Source: an uncultured Bacteroidota bacterium (lineage in GTDB: Bacteria > Bacteroidota > Bacteroidia > NS11-12g > UBA955). Taken from it: a DNA stretch of 10,755 nt. Made by a program: the position numbers and the translations under genes. This document shows, piece by piece, positions 1 to 7,400 of the stretch. Every line of letters begins with the position of its first letter. Within the stretch, counting starts at the first letter, position 1. The notes under the pieces are model-generated. The model was given only the letters and a program-made list of their open reading frames with translations, did no database searches and was not told the origin of the DNA. The stretch lies in NCBI GenBank assembly GCA_903953615.1, contig CAJBKH010000104.1, positions 1-10,755 of the forward strand. The letters are read 5' to 3'.

Positions 1-8
1 TACTTTAT

Positions 9-587
9 TTGAAAACAGCGAATAGTTATACCAAACAGATCTTTTGCATTGAAGGCGATTGGCACCCCGATCTTCGACAAAAAGACACCATTGAAAATGC
101 ATTGCGTTTCATGGAGACTGCGAGTGGCATGAAAGTAAAATATATTCACAGGCATTGCAGCACCCCCGAAGAATTAGAGCATAGAATTAAAGAGTACGAA
201 AAGAAAATTTACGACCAGTTTAGTATATTTTATTTAGCATTTCATGGTGTCCCAAACGGGTTGAAATTGAATCAAAAAACAATTTTATCGCTCGACGAAT
301 TGGCCACGATGTCGGAAAATAAATTGCAAAACAAAATTCTTCATTTGGGCAGTTGCCAAACCCTTAATATTGATAAGCGTCATATTAAAAAGATGCTTAA
401 AAAAACAGGGGCTCTTTGCATCAGTGGATTTAAAAAAGAAGTACCATTTGTAAGTTCTACCATTTTCGATGTGCTTTACTTCGAAATGTGTCAGTATTAC
501 AAAAAGATGGACACCATCGAAAAGTATATGAAAACCTATTATGGCAAGCTGATGAAAGAATTGCAGTTTGTGATGATTTATGAATAG
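9..587 (+). CDS. DUF6642-like protein with caspase-type (clan CD) His/Cys signature
   Basis: A 192-residue protein with no signal peptide or membrane segment, so probably cytoplasmic. From memory the sequence resembles DUF6642: an N-terminal IFCIEGDWHPDLR block (residues 11-23), KYIHRHC (44-50), and then two hydrophobic strands. These end in YLAFHG (His79-Gly80) and LHLGSC (Ser115-Cys116). A hydrophobic block followed by His-Gly and a second followed by Ser/Ala-Cys is the hallmark of clan CD cysteine peptidases (caspases, CHAT, gingipains). That suggests a His79/Cys116 dyad; actual protease activity is inference. The start shown is a TTG at position 9, chosen because the family's conserved block lies close to the N-terminus. 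The frame is open to the window edge, so a start just upstream cannot be excluded, and the first in-frame ATG (residue 35) would cut into the conserved region. The next gene starts about 10 bases after the stop or overlaps it, so the two are probably co-transcribed. Confidence 0.75.
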   Translation: MKTANSYTKQIFCIEGDWHPDLRQKDTIENALRFMETASGMKVKYIHRHCSTPEELEHRIKEYEKKIYDQFSIFYLAFHGVPNGLKLNQKTILSLDELATMSENKLQNKILHLGSCQTLNIDKRHIKKMLKKTGALCISGFKKEVPFVSSTIFDVLYFEMCQYYKKMDTIEKYMKTYYGKLMKELQFVMIYE

Positions 588-597
588 AACAAATTTT

Positions 598-1278
598 ATG
601 ACAAAAAAAATAATATTAGTATTAAGTATTGCTTTGGTATTTATCGTTGCATGTAAATCGAAAAAAACAAGTGTTTCTGGCACCACACAAATAGAAACAC
701 GTAAAAATGAAAAGCAAACAACCGCTCCTGAAGCGCTACAAGAAGAGATTGTGAAAATTAGCACCGCTTATGGTGATATGTATGTTTGGTTATACAAAGC
801 TACGCCATTGCACCGCGAGAACTTTTTAAAATTAGCCAAATCAGGTTATTACGATAGTACAACTTTCCATAGAATTATCTCTGGTTTTATGATTCAAGGT
901 GGCGACCCAAACAGTAAAGATAACGATCCATACAACGATGGCATGGGTGGTCCAGGCTACACGATTCCTGCTGAAATTAGAGATACTATAATTCACGACC
1001 GTGGTGCTTTAGCAGCTGCAAGAACCAATAATCCACAAAGAGCATCTAGTGGTTCTCAGTTTTATATTTGCCACAGCAGAGGCGGCACATCGTTTTTAAA
1101 TAATCAATACACAGTATTTGGCATGGTGATGAAAGGTTTGAATGTTATAGATAGCATTGCTGAGCAAGCCAAAGACCAGCGCGATCGCCCGATTAATAAT
1201 ATTATGATGAAAGTTACTGTTGAGAAACGAACCGTTAGTCAAATCATAACTGAATTTAATTATATCCCTAAACAATAA
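598..1278 (+). CDS. Cyclophilin-type peptidyl-prolyl cis-trans isomerase, lipoprotein (copy 1)
   Basis: Predicted to catalyse cis-trans isomerisation of Xaa-Pro bonds in envelope proteins. With the ATG at 598 it has 226 residues: a lipoprotein signal peptide with lipobox IVAC (Cys19), a charged linker to about residue 50, then one cyclophilin domain. Catalytic elements are intact: FHRIISGFMIQGGD (Arg92, Phe97, Met98, Gln100, matching Arg55, Phe60, Met61 and Gln63 of human cyclophilin A) and SSGSQFYI (Gln154, Phe155). The position of Trp121, which governs cyclosporin binding, is Phe166, as in E. coli cyclophilins; His126 is replaced by Tyr171. I prefer the ATG at 598 because it gives a compact MTKK n-region and avoids overlap with the preceding gene. 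An in-frame ATG at 580 would add six residues and overlap that gene by 8 bp. A close paralogue follows 5 bases downstream. Confidence 0.93.
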   Translation: MTKKIILVLSIALVFIVACKSKKTSVSGTTQIETRKNEKQTTAPEALQEEIVKISTAYGDMYVWLYKATPLHRENFLKLAKSGYYDSTTFHRIISGFMIQGGDPNSKDNDPYNDGMGGPGYTIPAEIRDTIIHDRGALAAARTNNPQRASSGSQFYICHSRGGTSFLNNQYTVFGMVMKGLNVIDSIAEQAKDQRDRPINNIMMKVTVEKRTVSQIITEFNYIPKQ

Positions 1279-1283
1279 ATAAG

Positions 1284-1949
1284 ATGCTTAGAAATTTTGT
1301 GAAGTGCACTTTACTAAGTGCCATATTGGCCTTGAGTTTCAACAGTTGTAAAAAAGAAACCATTATTGAAACAGTGATTGATCAACCTGTTCCACAAGGA
1401 GAAGAAATTATTCAGATTTCAACCCAATATGGCGATATGTATTTGTGGTTGTATAAAGCAACACCATTGCACCGAGAAAATTTCTTAAAACTTGCAAAAG
1501 ATTCGTTTTATAACAATACAACTTTTCATAGAATTATCAGCGGTTTCATGATGCAAGGTGGCGACCCCAATACAAAGGATACCGATAGTACCAATGATGG
1601 CACTGGTGATCCTGGTTATACCATTCCAGCAGAGATTCGCGACAGCATCAAACACGACCGTGGCGCATTGGCTGCGGCTCGTTTATCAGATGCCGTTAAC
1701 CCATTAAAAGCCTCAAGCGGCAGTCAATTCTACATCTGTCACAGTAAATCAGGCACCCAAGGTTTAAACAACCAATACACTGTTTTTGGCATGGTGATGA
1801 AAGGTCTGAATGTGATTGATAGTGTGGTTAAACAACCAAAAAACAAGACTACTAATCGACCCTATTCTGATGTAAAAATGCAAGTTAAAGTTTTGAAAAA
1901 AACACTTGATGAAATAAAATTAGAATATAATTACGTGCCAAAGCTATAG
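1284..1949 (+). CDS. Cyclophilin-type peptidyl-prolyl cis-trans isomerase, probable lipoprotein (copy 2)
   Basis: A 221-residue paralogue of the preceding gene. The signal peptide ends in FNSC (Cys22), a weaker lipobox than in copy 1 but followed by KKE, so lipidation is probable rather than certain. The cyclophilin domain runs from about residue 42 to 206. It keeps FHRIISGFMMQGGD (Arg83, Phe88, Met89, Gln91) and SSGSQFYI (Gln148, Phe149), so isomerase activity is expected. It differs from copy 1 by three extra residues before the SSGSQF motif (around 134-142) and by Gly160 where human cyclophilin A has Trp121 and copy 1 has Phe. From YGDMY to ALAAAR about 70 of 85 residues are identical to copy 1, counted by eye. 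Both copies end in a similar E(F/Y)NY(I/V)PK tail. Only 5 bases separate the genes, so they should be translated from one transcript. Confidence 0.92.
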   Translation: MLRNFVKCTLLSAILALSFNSCKKETIIETVIDQPVPQGEEIIQISTQYGDMYLWLYKATPLHRENFLKLAKDSFYNNTTFHRIISGFMMQGGDPNTKDTDSTNDGTGDPGYTIPAEIRDSIKHDRGALAAARLSDAVNPLKASSGSQFYICHSKSGTQGLNNQYTVFGMVMKGLNVIDSVVKQPKNKTTNRPYSDVKMQVKVLKKTLDEIKLEYNYVPKL

Positions 1950-2045
1950 CTTTCAATTACCTCTGTGAAGTAGTATTAGCAAGGGTTTAAAGAATTTTTT
2001 ATTTCACATTTATTCGCTGTAATAGGAACTAAACTTAATTATTTC

Positions 2046-2076
2046 TTTGACTAACCAATAATAAAGGCTAATTTTG
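2046..2076 (+). promoter_or_regulatory. Bacteroidota-type promoter for the nusB operon
   Basis: TTTG at 2046-2049, a 19-base spacer, then TAATTTTG at 2069-2076. This matches the Bacteroidota sigma-ABfr consensus (-33 TTTG, about 19-21 bases, -7 TAnnTTTG). Transcription would begin near 2083, leaving a leader of roughly 20 bases before the nusB ATG. It lies in the only sizeable gap on the + strand (1950-2102). No convincing terminator hairpin was seen for the upstream cyclophilin genes in that gap, only the T-rich run near 1990-2000. Confidence 0.6.
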
Positions 2077-2102
2077 CCCCTCAATTATTCGTTCATTCAT
2101 TC

Positions 2103-3044
2103 ATGTTATCTCGCAGGAATATCCGCATCAAAGTCCTACAGCAGTTGTACGCTTATACACAACAAGATTCTAACGCATTGCCTTTATTTTCCAAACAATT
2201 AGATACCCGTTTTAAGGAATACTATTTGTTTTACTATTTCAACCTTCAATTTCTCGATAAATTTAATACTTATTTAGAAAGTGAAAAAGAGATTGAAACG
2301 GAAAAATATTTTCCAAATAAAAATGTCATTCGCAATACAGAAGTATTGTTAAGAACTGATTTTTACACGGCATTAGTTAAAAGTGATGAGTTTCAAAATC
2401 TAACAAATAAACTGCCTTTTTCATGGGACAAACATGGTGAAATGTTTAACCACATTTTCACAGACATGGTGCAGTACGATTTCTTTATCGACTATAGTGT
2501 TTTCGATACTCCTACGGCCGAACAACAAAAAGAATTCTTGACAAACCTTTATGAATTTCTTTTCAATGAGTTCGAGCTATACGATAGTGCGATGGAAGAA
2601 GAATATGTATTTTGGAACGATGACAGTGCCGATACATTAAAAACAATTGTTCGACACATTGATCATTTTTACAGCACTGGTAAAATAAAATTCGATGCTA
2701 TCAATAATAAGCAAAAAGAGGACATTGATTTTGGGATGCAATTATTCGAAAAATGTATTGCTGAAAAGGAAAGTTTGGATGAACTGACGCAAAAAAATTC
2801 ACCAAATTGGGATCCTGAGCGTTTGACATTAACCGATATGTTAATGTTGCGTATGGCAGTATGCGAATTCCTTTATTTTGAAACCATTCCGCCTAAAGTG
2901 TCGATCAATGAATATTTAGACATTGCCAAAGCTTATAGTACACCTAAGAGTCACCTTTTTATTAATGGTGTGCTCGATAAATTAAGAATATTACTTGACG
3001 AAGCCGGAAAGATTAAAAAAACCGGTAGAGGATTAGTGAATTAG
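2103..3044 (+). CDS. nusB: Transcription antitermination factor NusB (long Bacteroidota form)
   Basis: NusB binds boxA RNA together with ribosomal protein S10 and promotes antitermination of rRNA operons. Recognisable parts are the N-terminal arginine-rich helix LSRRNIRIKVLQQLYAY (residues 2-18) and the C-terminal half of the NusB fold. The latter includes NWDPERLTLTDMLMLRMA (235-252), IPPKVSINEYLDIAKAYS (262-279) and FINGVLDKL (286-294). At 313 residues it is more than twice the E. coli protein (139). The extra length is an acidic, aromatic-rich central segment (about 25-230), as I recall for other Bacteroidota NusB proteins. The start is the ATG about 27 bases after the -7 element, directly in front of the arginine-rich helix. 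It is the first gene of an operon with a DUF1573 lipoprotein, yajC and coaE. Confidence 0.9.
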   Translation: MLSRRNIRIKVLQQLYAYTQQDSNALPLFSKQLDTRFKEYYLFYYFNLQFLDKFNTYLESEKEIETEKYFPNKNVIRNTEVLLRTDFYTALVKSDEFQNLTNKLPFSWDKHGEMFNHIFTDMVQYDFFIDYSVFDTPTAEQQKEFLTNLYEFLFNEFELYDSAMEEEYVFWNDDSADTLKTIVRHIDHFYSTGKIKFDAINNKQKEDIDFGMQLFEKCIAEKESLDELTQKNSPNWDPERLTLTDMLMLRMAVCEFLYFETIPPKVSINEYLDIAKAYSTPKSHLFINGVLDKLRILLDEAGKIKKTGRGLVN

Positions 3045-3056
3045 TAAAGAACCAAT

Positions 3057-3064
3057 TATTTTTG
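3057..3064 (+). promoter_or_regulatory. Possible internal -7 promoter element before the DUF1573 gene
   Basis: TATTTTTG matches the Bacteroidota -7 consensus TAnnTTTG exactly and ends 4 bases before the ATG at 3069. Only a poor -33 partner is visible (TTAG at 3033-3036, 20-base spacer). If used, transcription would start at about the A of the start codon and give a leaderless message. In this A/T-rich context the match may be chance. Confidence 0.25.
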
Positions 3065-3068
3065 CAAT

Positions 3069-3527
3069 ATGAAATCAATCGTTTTATCATCTCTCATTCT
3101 TTTGGCAAGTGCCTGCAACAATCAATCTACAAACAAAGTAGCCGTTGATATGATTGACAACCCTGCAACAGCGAGCAATCCTACTGCAGAAAGTAAGAAC
3201 ACCACTGAAATGACTTTCGAAACCATGGATCATAATTTTGGTGATATCATAGAAGGGCAATCTGTTGAAAAAACTTACTACTTTACCAATACAGGTAAAA
3301 CATCTTTATTAATTGATCGTTGCGATGTAACCTGTGGCTGCACAGTGCCTAGTTTCCCTAAGACACCAATCGCTCCAGGTGAAAAAGGTGCCATTAAGGT
3401 AGTTTTTAACAGCAGTGGTAAATCAGGATTAAACAATAAAACAGTTACTGTTTTTGCCAATGTCAAAGATGGCAATATGGTTTTGAAATTTACTGCTAAC
3501 GTTATTGTAGTGCCAACAAAAAATTAA
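3069..3527 (+). CDS. DUF1573 domain lipoprotein
   Basis: A 152-residue exported protein. The signal peptide ends in lipobox ASAC (Cys16), followed by a Thr/Asn-rich linker to about residue 46. A single DUF1573 Ig-like (ASH/MSP-type) beta-sandwich then runs from 48 to 148. Family signatures are HNFGDIIEGQSVEKTYYFTN (55-74), the CGCT motif (Cys89, Cys91) and PIAPGEKGAIKVVFNSSGKS (100-119). DUF1573 proteins are common in Bacteroidota; their molecular role is not established, and an envelope binding or structural role is inference. It starts 24 bases after nusB and ends 2 bases before yajC, so it belongs to the same operon. The ATG was chosen because the signal peptide begins there and the next Met (residue 28) lies beyond the lipobox. 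Confidence 0.9.
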   Translation: MKSIVLSSLILLASACNNQSTNKVAVDMIDNPATASNPTAESKNTTEMTFETMDHNFGDIIEGQSVEKTYYFTNTGKTSLLIDRCDVTCGCTVPSFPKTPIAPGEKGAIKVVFNSSGKSGLNNKTVTVFANVKDGNMVLKFTANVIVVPTKN

Positions 3528-3529
3528 AA

Positions 3530-3865
3530 ATGACAAATTTATATATATTACTGCAGGCCAAAGGTCAAAGTACAGATTCTTTTATGATCATGATGGGCTT
3601 AATGCTAATCGTTATGTATTTCTTTATGATTCGTCCTCAACAAAAGAAAGCAAAATTGCAAAAAGCATTTATTGAAAGCTTAAAAAAAGGTGACAAAGTG
3701 ATTACCACTGGTGGTATTCACGGTAAAATAGTTTCTCTTGAAGCCACCACTGCCATCATTGAAAGTGAAAGCTACAAATTAAAAATTGAGCGTTCTGCTA
3801 TTTCTTCTGAATTAAGCGCTCCATTGAACAAAGTTGAAGAAGCTAAAGTAGAAACCAAAGCTTAA
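3530..3865 (+). CDS. yajC: Preprotein translocase accessory subunit YajC
   Basis: A 111-residue inner-membrane protein that associates with SecDF and the SecYEG translocon. It has a short N-terminus, one transmembrane helix (about residues 18-34, rich in Met, Leu and Ile), and the family signature FFMIRPQQKKAK (31-42) at the cytoplasmic end. A small domain with KKGDKVITTGGIHGKI (52-67) follows, then an acidic/Lys-rich tail. The length is close to E. coli YajC (110). It begins 2 bases after the DUF1573 stop, which suggests translational coupling, and coaE follows 10 bases after its own stop. Confidence 0.94.
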   Translation: MTNLYILLQAKGQSTDSFMIMMGLMLIVMYFFMIRPQQKKAKLQKAFIESLKKGDKVITTGGIHGKIVSLEATTAIIESESYKLKIERSAISSELSAPLNKVEEAKVETKA

Positions 3866-3875
3866 TTAACAATAT

Positions 3876-4457
3876 ATGTTAAGGCTAGGTATTACCGGTG
3901 GAATAGGAAGCGGTAAAACCCTTGTTTGCTCAATCTTTCAGCAACTAGGCGTACCTGTATACAATGCAGATACGCGGGCCAAATGGTTAATCAATAACCA
4001 TACAGAATTAAAAACAAAATTAATCAAACAGTTTGGAGAGGCTACCTTTAAAGATGGCCTCTACAATACTGCGCACATCAGTTCAATTGTTTTTGGAAAT
4101 CCAACACAATTGGCTTTGTTAAATGCCATTATTCATCCTGCCGTTTTTGAAGATTGGAAGCAGTTTTGTGAGTTGCACCAAACAGCCGCTTTAGTCATTA
4201 AAGAAGCCGCTATTATGCTAGAAACGGACAGTAAGTATACCGTCGATAAAATCGCCTTGGTTTATGCGCCTTTGGCCTTGCGCATGCAACGTGTGATGCA
4301 GCGCGACCAAATTTCGGAAGCCGATTTATTAAAAAAAATAAATACACAAATGGCCGAAGAAGAAAAATTAAAATTAGCAGATTATGTAATCGTCAATGAT
4401 GGTGAGCAAAGTCTTGTTGAACAAGTTTTAAAATTGCATCAGCAATTAACGCATTAA
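3876..4457 (+). CDS. coaE: Dephospho-CoA kinase
   Basis: CoaE transfers phosphate from ATP to the 3'-hydroxyl of the dephospho-CoA ribose, the last step of coenzyme A synthesis, in the cytoplasm. At 193 residues it is of normal length. Visible motifs are the Walker A loop GGIGSGKT (8-15; Lys14, Thr15), Asp32 in VYNADTRAK (28-36), IIHP (85-88), KEAAIMLET (109-117) at the usual substrate-site strand, the lid-region arginines in RMQRVMQRD (136-144), and ADYVIVNDG (168-176). It is the last gene of the nusB operon. Its final 12 bases, including the stop, overlap the end of the convergent giant gene on the other strand, so there is no space for an intergenic terminator. Confidence 0.96.
   Translation: MLRLGITGGIGSGKTLVCSIFQQLGVPVYNADTRAKWLINNHTELKTKLIKQFGEATFKDGLYNTAHISSIVFGNPTQLALLNAIIHPAVFEDWKQFCELHQTAALVIKEAAIMLETDSKYTVDKIALVYAPLALRMQRVMQRDQISEADLLKKINTQMAEEEKLKLADYVIVNDGEQSLVEQVLKLHQQLTH
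4446..4457. other. 12-bp tail-to-tail overlap of convergent genes
   Basis: TTAACGCATTAA carries both stop codons: TAA of coaE at 4455-4457 on the + strand, and TAA of the giant surface protein gene at 4446-4448 on the - strand. The 12-mer is almost an inverted repeat of itself. No stem-loop terminator for either strand was recognised around it. Confidence 0.85.
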
Positions 4458-7400
4458 GGTCACCATCTCTTCAATCATTTGCTTAGGGCCATTGTATGGA
4501 ATTAAATAAATTCTACACATATAGGCGCCTTCCATACTAGGCGAACCTTTGTAAGTGCCATCCCACCCTTTTGTTATATCAAAGGATTCAAATACTTTTT
4601 CACCCCAACGGTTGTATATTTCCATTGTGAATTTGTAGATGTATTTACTTCCTACGCCTTTTAACTCTTCATTCAAATTGTTGCTATTAGGCGTAAATGA
4701 ATTTGGTAAGAAGTAGAAGAAATCGGGCATTAACAAACCAGTGTTTTTTGTAATGGTATCAGAACAATAGGCGTTGTGCACGATTTGGGTAACATTAAAA
4801 CGACCAGTATCATGGTATAGTCCAATAGGATTACTTAAACTGCTATTGGTGGCATTGCCAAAATCCCAATCAAACTTCACCACATCATTCGAAGCTTCGT
4901 TGTTAAATTGTAATCTTGTTTCATCTTGCACTATGGTTTTTAATCTTGTAAATGTAAAATCAGCTTTTGGTTTGGCATTTACATTTACTGATCCAATACT
5001 ATTAATACTATCCTTACAACCATAATTAGAATAGTTTACCAAGGCTGCATCATAGATGCCAGCTGACTTATACTGATGGATTGGATTAAGCACATTGGTT
5101 TCGGATGCACCATCGGCATAATACCAAACTGTTTTAACAATATTACCTTTGCGAATGGCCGATAAATCTAAGAATTTTGTTGGTTCAGGGAAACAAACTG
5201 CTTGTGCAGAAAAGGCAGAAACAGGCTGTGGATGGATGACTACAGGGAAATAAGCCGTGTCATTACAACCATTGGCAGAGATGGAATAAAGTGTTGCAAT
5301 AAAACCACCATCTTTATTATACGTTTGTGCTGCTGGGTTTGCAATGTTTGAAAACTGACCATCACCATAACGCCAGTCGTAATTAGCAATAGTGACTTTT
5401 GAATTTGAATTCACAGCATTGAAGCGGAAACTATTGCCAGCCAAACATTGCGAATCATTATCGTTGGCATTAAGTCCAATAAAACTGTTATTACTTTTTT
5501 CTAAATACAATTGATCAAACACAGAATCGGTACAGCCATTGTTTGAGATTACTGATAAATAATAATCGATGTTACCCCATTGCTTGAATGTTTTGTTATT
5601 GACGTTGTATGAAGCACTATTTGTTGCATCAGCAAATACCCAATTTTGTGCAAAGGTACCTTTGCTTAATGTGCTGCTATTTGTAAAATCAAACAAATGG
5701 TTGTTATAACATTGAACGTCCTTATTAACACTCATTTTGGCAACTGGCGTTTCGTGGAATTGCACTTGTTTTTCAATCGAATCTTTACAATCATAGTTTG
5801 TTGTTACAACTAATTTAACGAGATATGATTGTTCTTTTAAATATTGCTTCGTTGGATGCTTTGCTGTATCAGATGTATTATCTCTAAACTGCCAATTGTA
5901 TTTCATGGTACCAAATTGCAAAGCAGAAAGGTTACTAAATCTAAAATCATTGAATCGGAAACATTGGGTGTCCTGGTTGATGCTATAATTGACTGCTGCA
6001 TGTGGAGCAGGGATGAGTACTTTTATTAAAGTATCAAAACAATTTGTAATGGTTGAATAAGACACCAAACTCATATTGTATAAACCAGGTGTTTTATAGA
6101 TTGCGTTCTGAGGAGTAAAACCTGTATTGGTATTGCCATTCTTGTAATCCCACCAATAACTTAAAGTAGAAGGAACACTAAAAGTTGTTTTATTGGTGAA
6201 GCTAAACAGGTGACCTCTGAAACATTGTATAGAATCGTTGATGGTAAATTCTGAGACAGGGCGCTCTAGTAAAACAATTTTTCTTTGCATTGAATCTGAA
6301 CAACCATGTTCACTTACAGTTCTATACTTTATCAAATAAGTAGCTGATTTATTGACATAGCTTTTCGTAGACGGATTGAATTCTGTTGAGGTGCTCTTGT
6401 CGCCAAACTGCCAGTAATTAATAAGTGTCCCGTATTTAAGGGTCGTTTGATTATTGAAATTAAAAAAGTTTTTTTGCCAACATTGGGTGTCCTTTGGAAT
6501 TACAAAATTCACGATTGGTTGAGCAAATGTAATAGCTGGTTTAGAAGCAGTATCAAAACAATTGTTATTGGTTTTTGCAATCAATTGAACATTGAAGGTA
6601 TCCTCAGTTGTGAATTTATAATTGTTCACACCGAAGGCATTGAATTGATTACCATCGTCCATTAACCAAGTATATTGGATGATGTTATCTTTTTTCACTG
6701 AACTCCTATTGCCGAATGTAAAGACATTGTTTTTAAAACATTGCTTGTCTTTTGAAATCACAAAATCAGATTTAGGACTCACATGCAACACCATGGTTTT
6801 AAAAATCGTATCTGCACAATTGTTATTGCTTTTACTAATTAAGCGCACATTATACGTTGAGTCTTTGCTGTATTTTTTAACAATATTGGTATCCGAACTT
6901 GTTGCGCCATCGCCCAATAGCCAAGCATATTGCAATTGTCCATATTTTAAAGTCGATTGGTTGGTGAACACAAAATTCTGTTGATTAAAACACTGAACAG
7001 TGGTATTCACATTGAATTGTGCTTTCGGTTGTGCAAAGGTGATTGCAGTTGATTGCAAGGTATCAGAACAACCCGCCAAAGAGTTAACAATTAAGCTTAC
7101 TTTAAACGTATCCTCTTGTGCGTAACTGTAATTAAAAATGCTGGTTTGATTGGTTGTATAACCATCACCTAAGCCCCATCTATAATCCTTGATGCTGCCG
7201 CTACCAATTGAACTTCCATTCACAAAATTGAACTTATTGTTTCTGAAACATTGTTTCGCTGTATTAATGTTAAAAAAAGCTTTAGGACTTGCATTCACAG
7301 TTACACTTTTGGTAAGTGTATCGGTGCAATTGTTATTTGAAATGGTGATTAGGCTTACCGAGAAATTACCATAAGCAGCATAGCTTTTAGAAATGGCACT

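Noticed and set aside
285..764. Open reading frame of 159 codons on the - strand
   Set aside because: It spans the end of the DUF6642-like gene and the start of the first cyclophilin gene antisense. Its composition (Phe/His/Ile-rich) is that of a shadow frame and no family is recognisable.
1950..2045. Terminator or small RNA in the gap after the cyclophilin genes
   Set aside because: There is a T-rich run near 1990-2000, but I found no stable GC-containing stem in front of it and no other conserved RNA feature.
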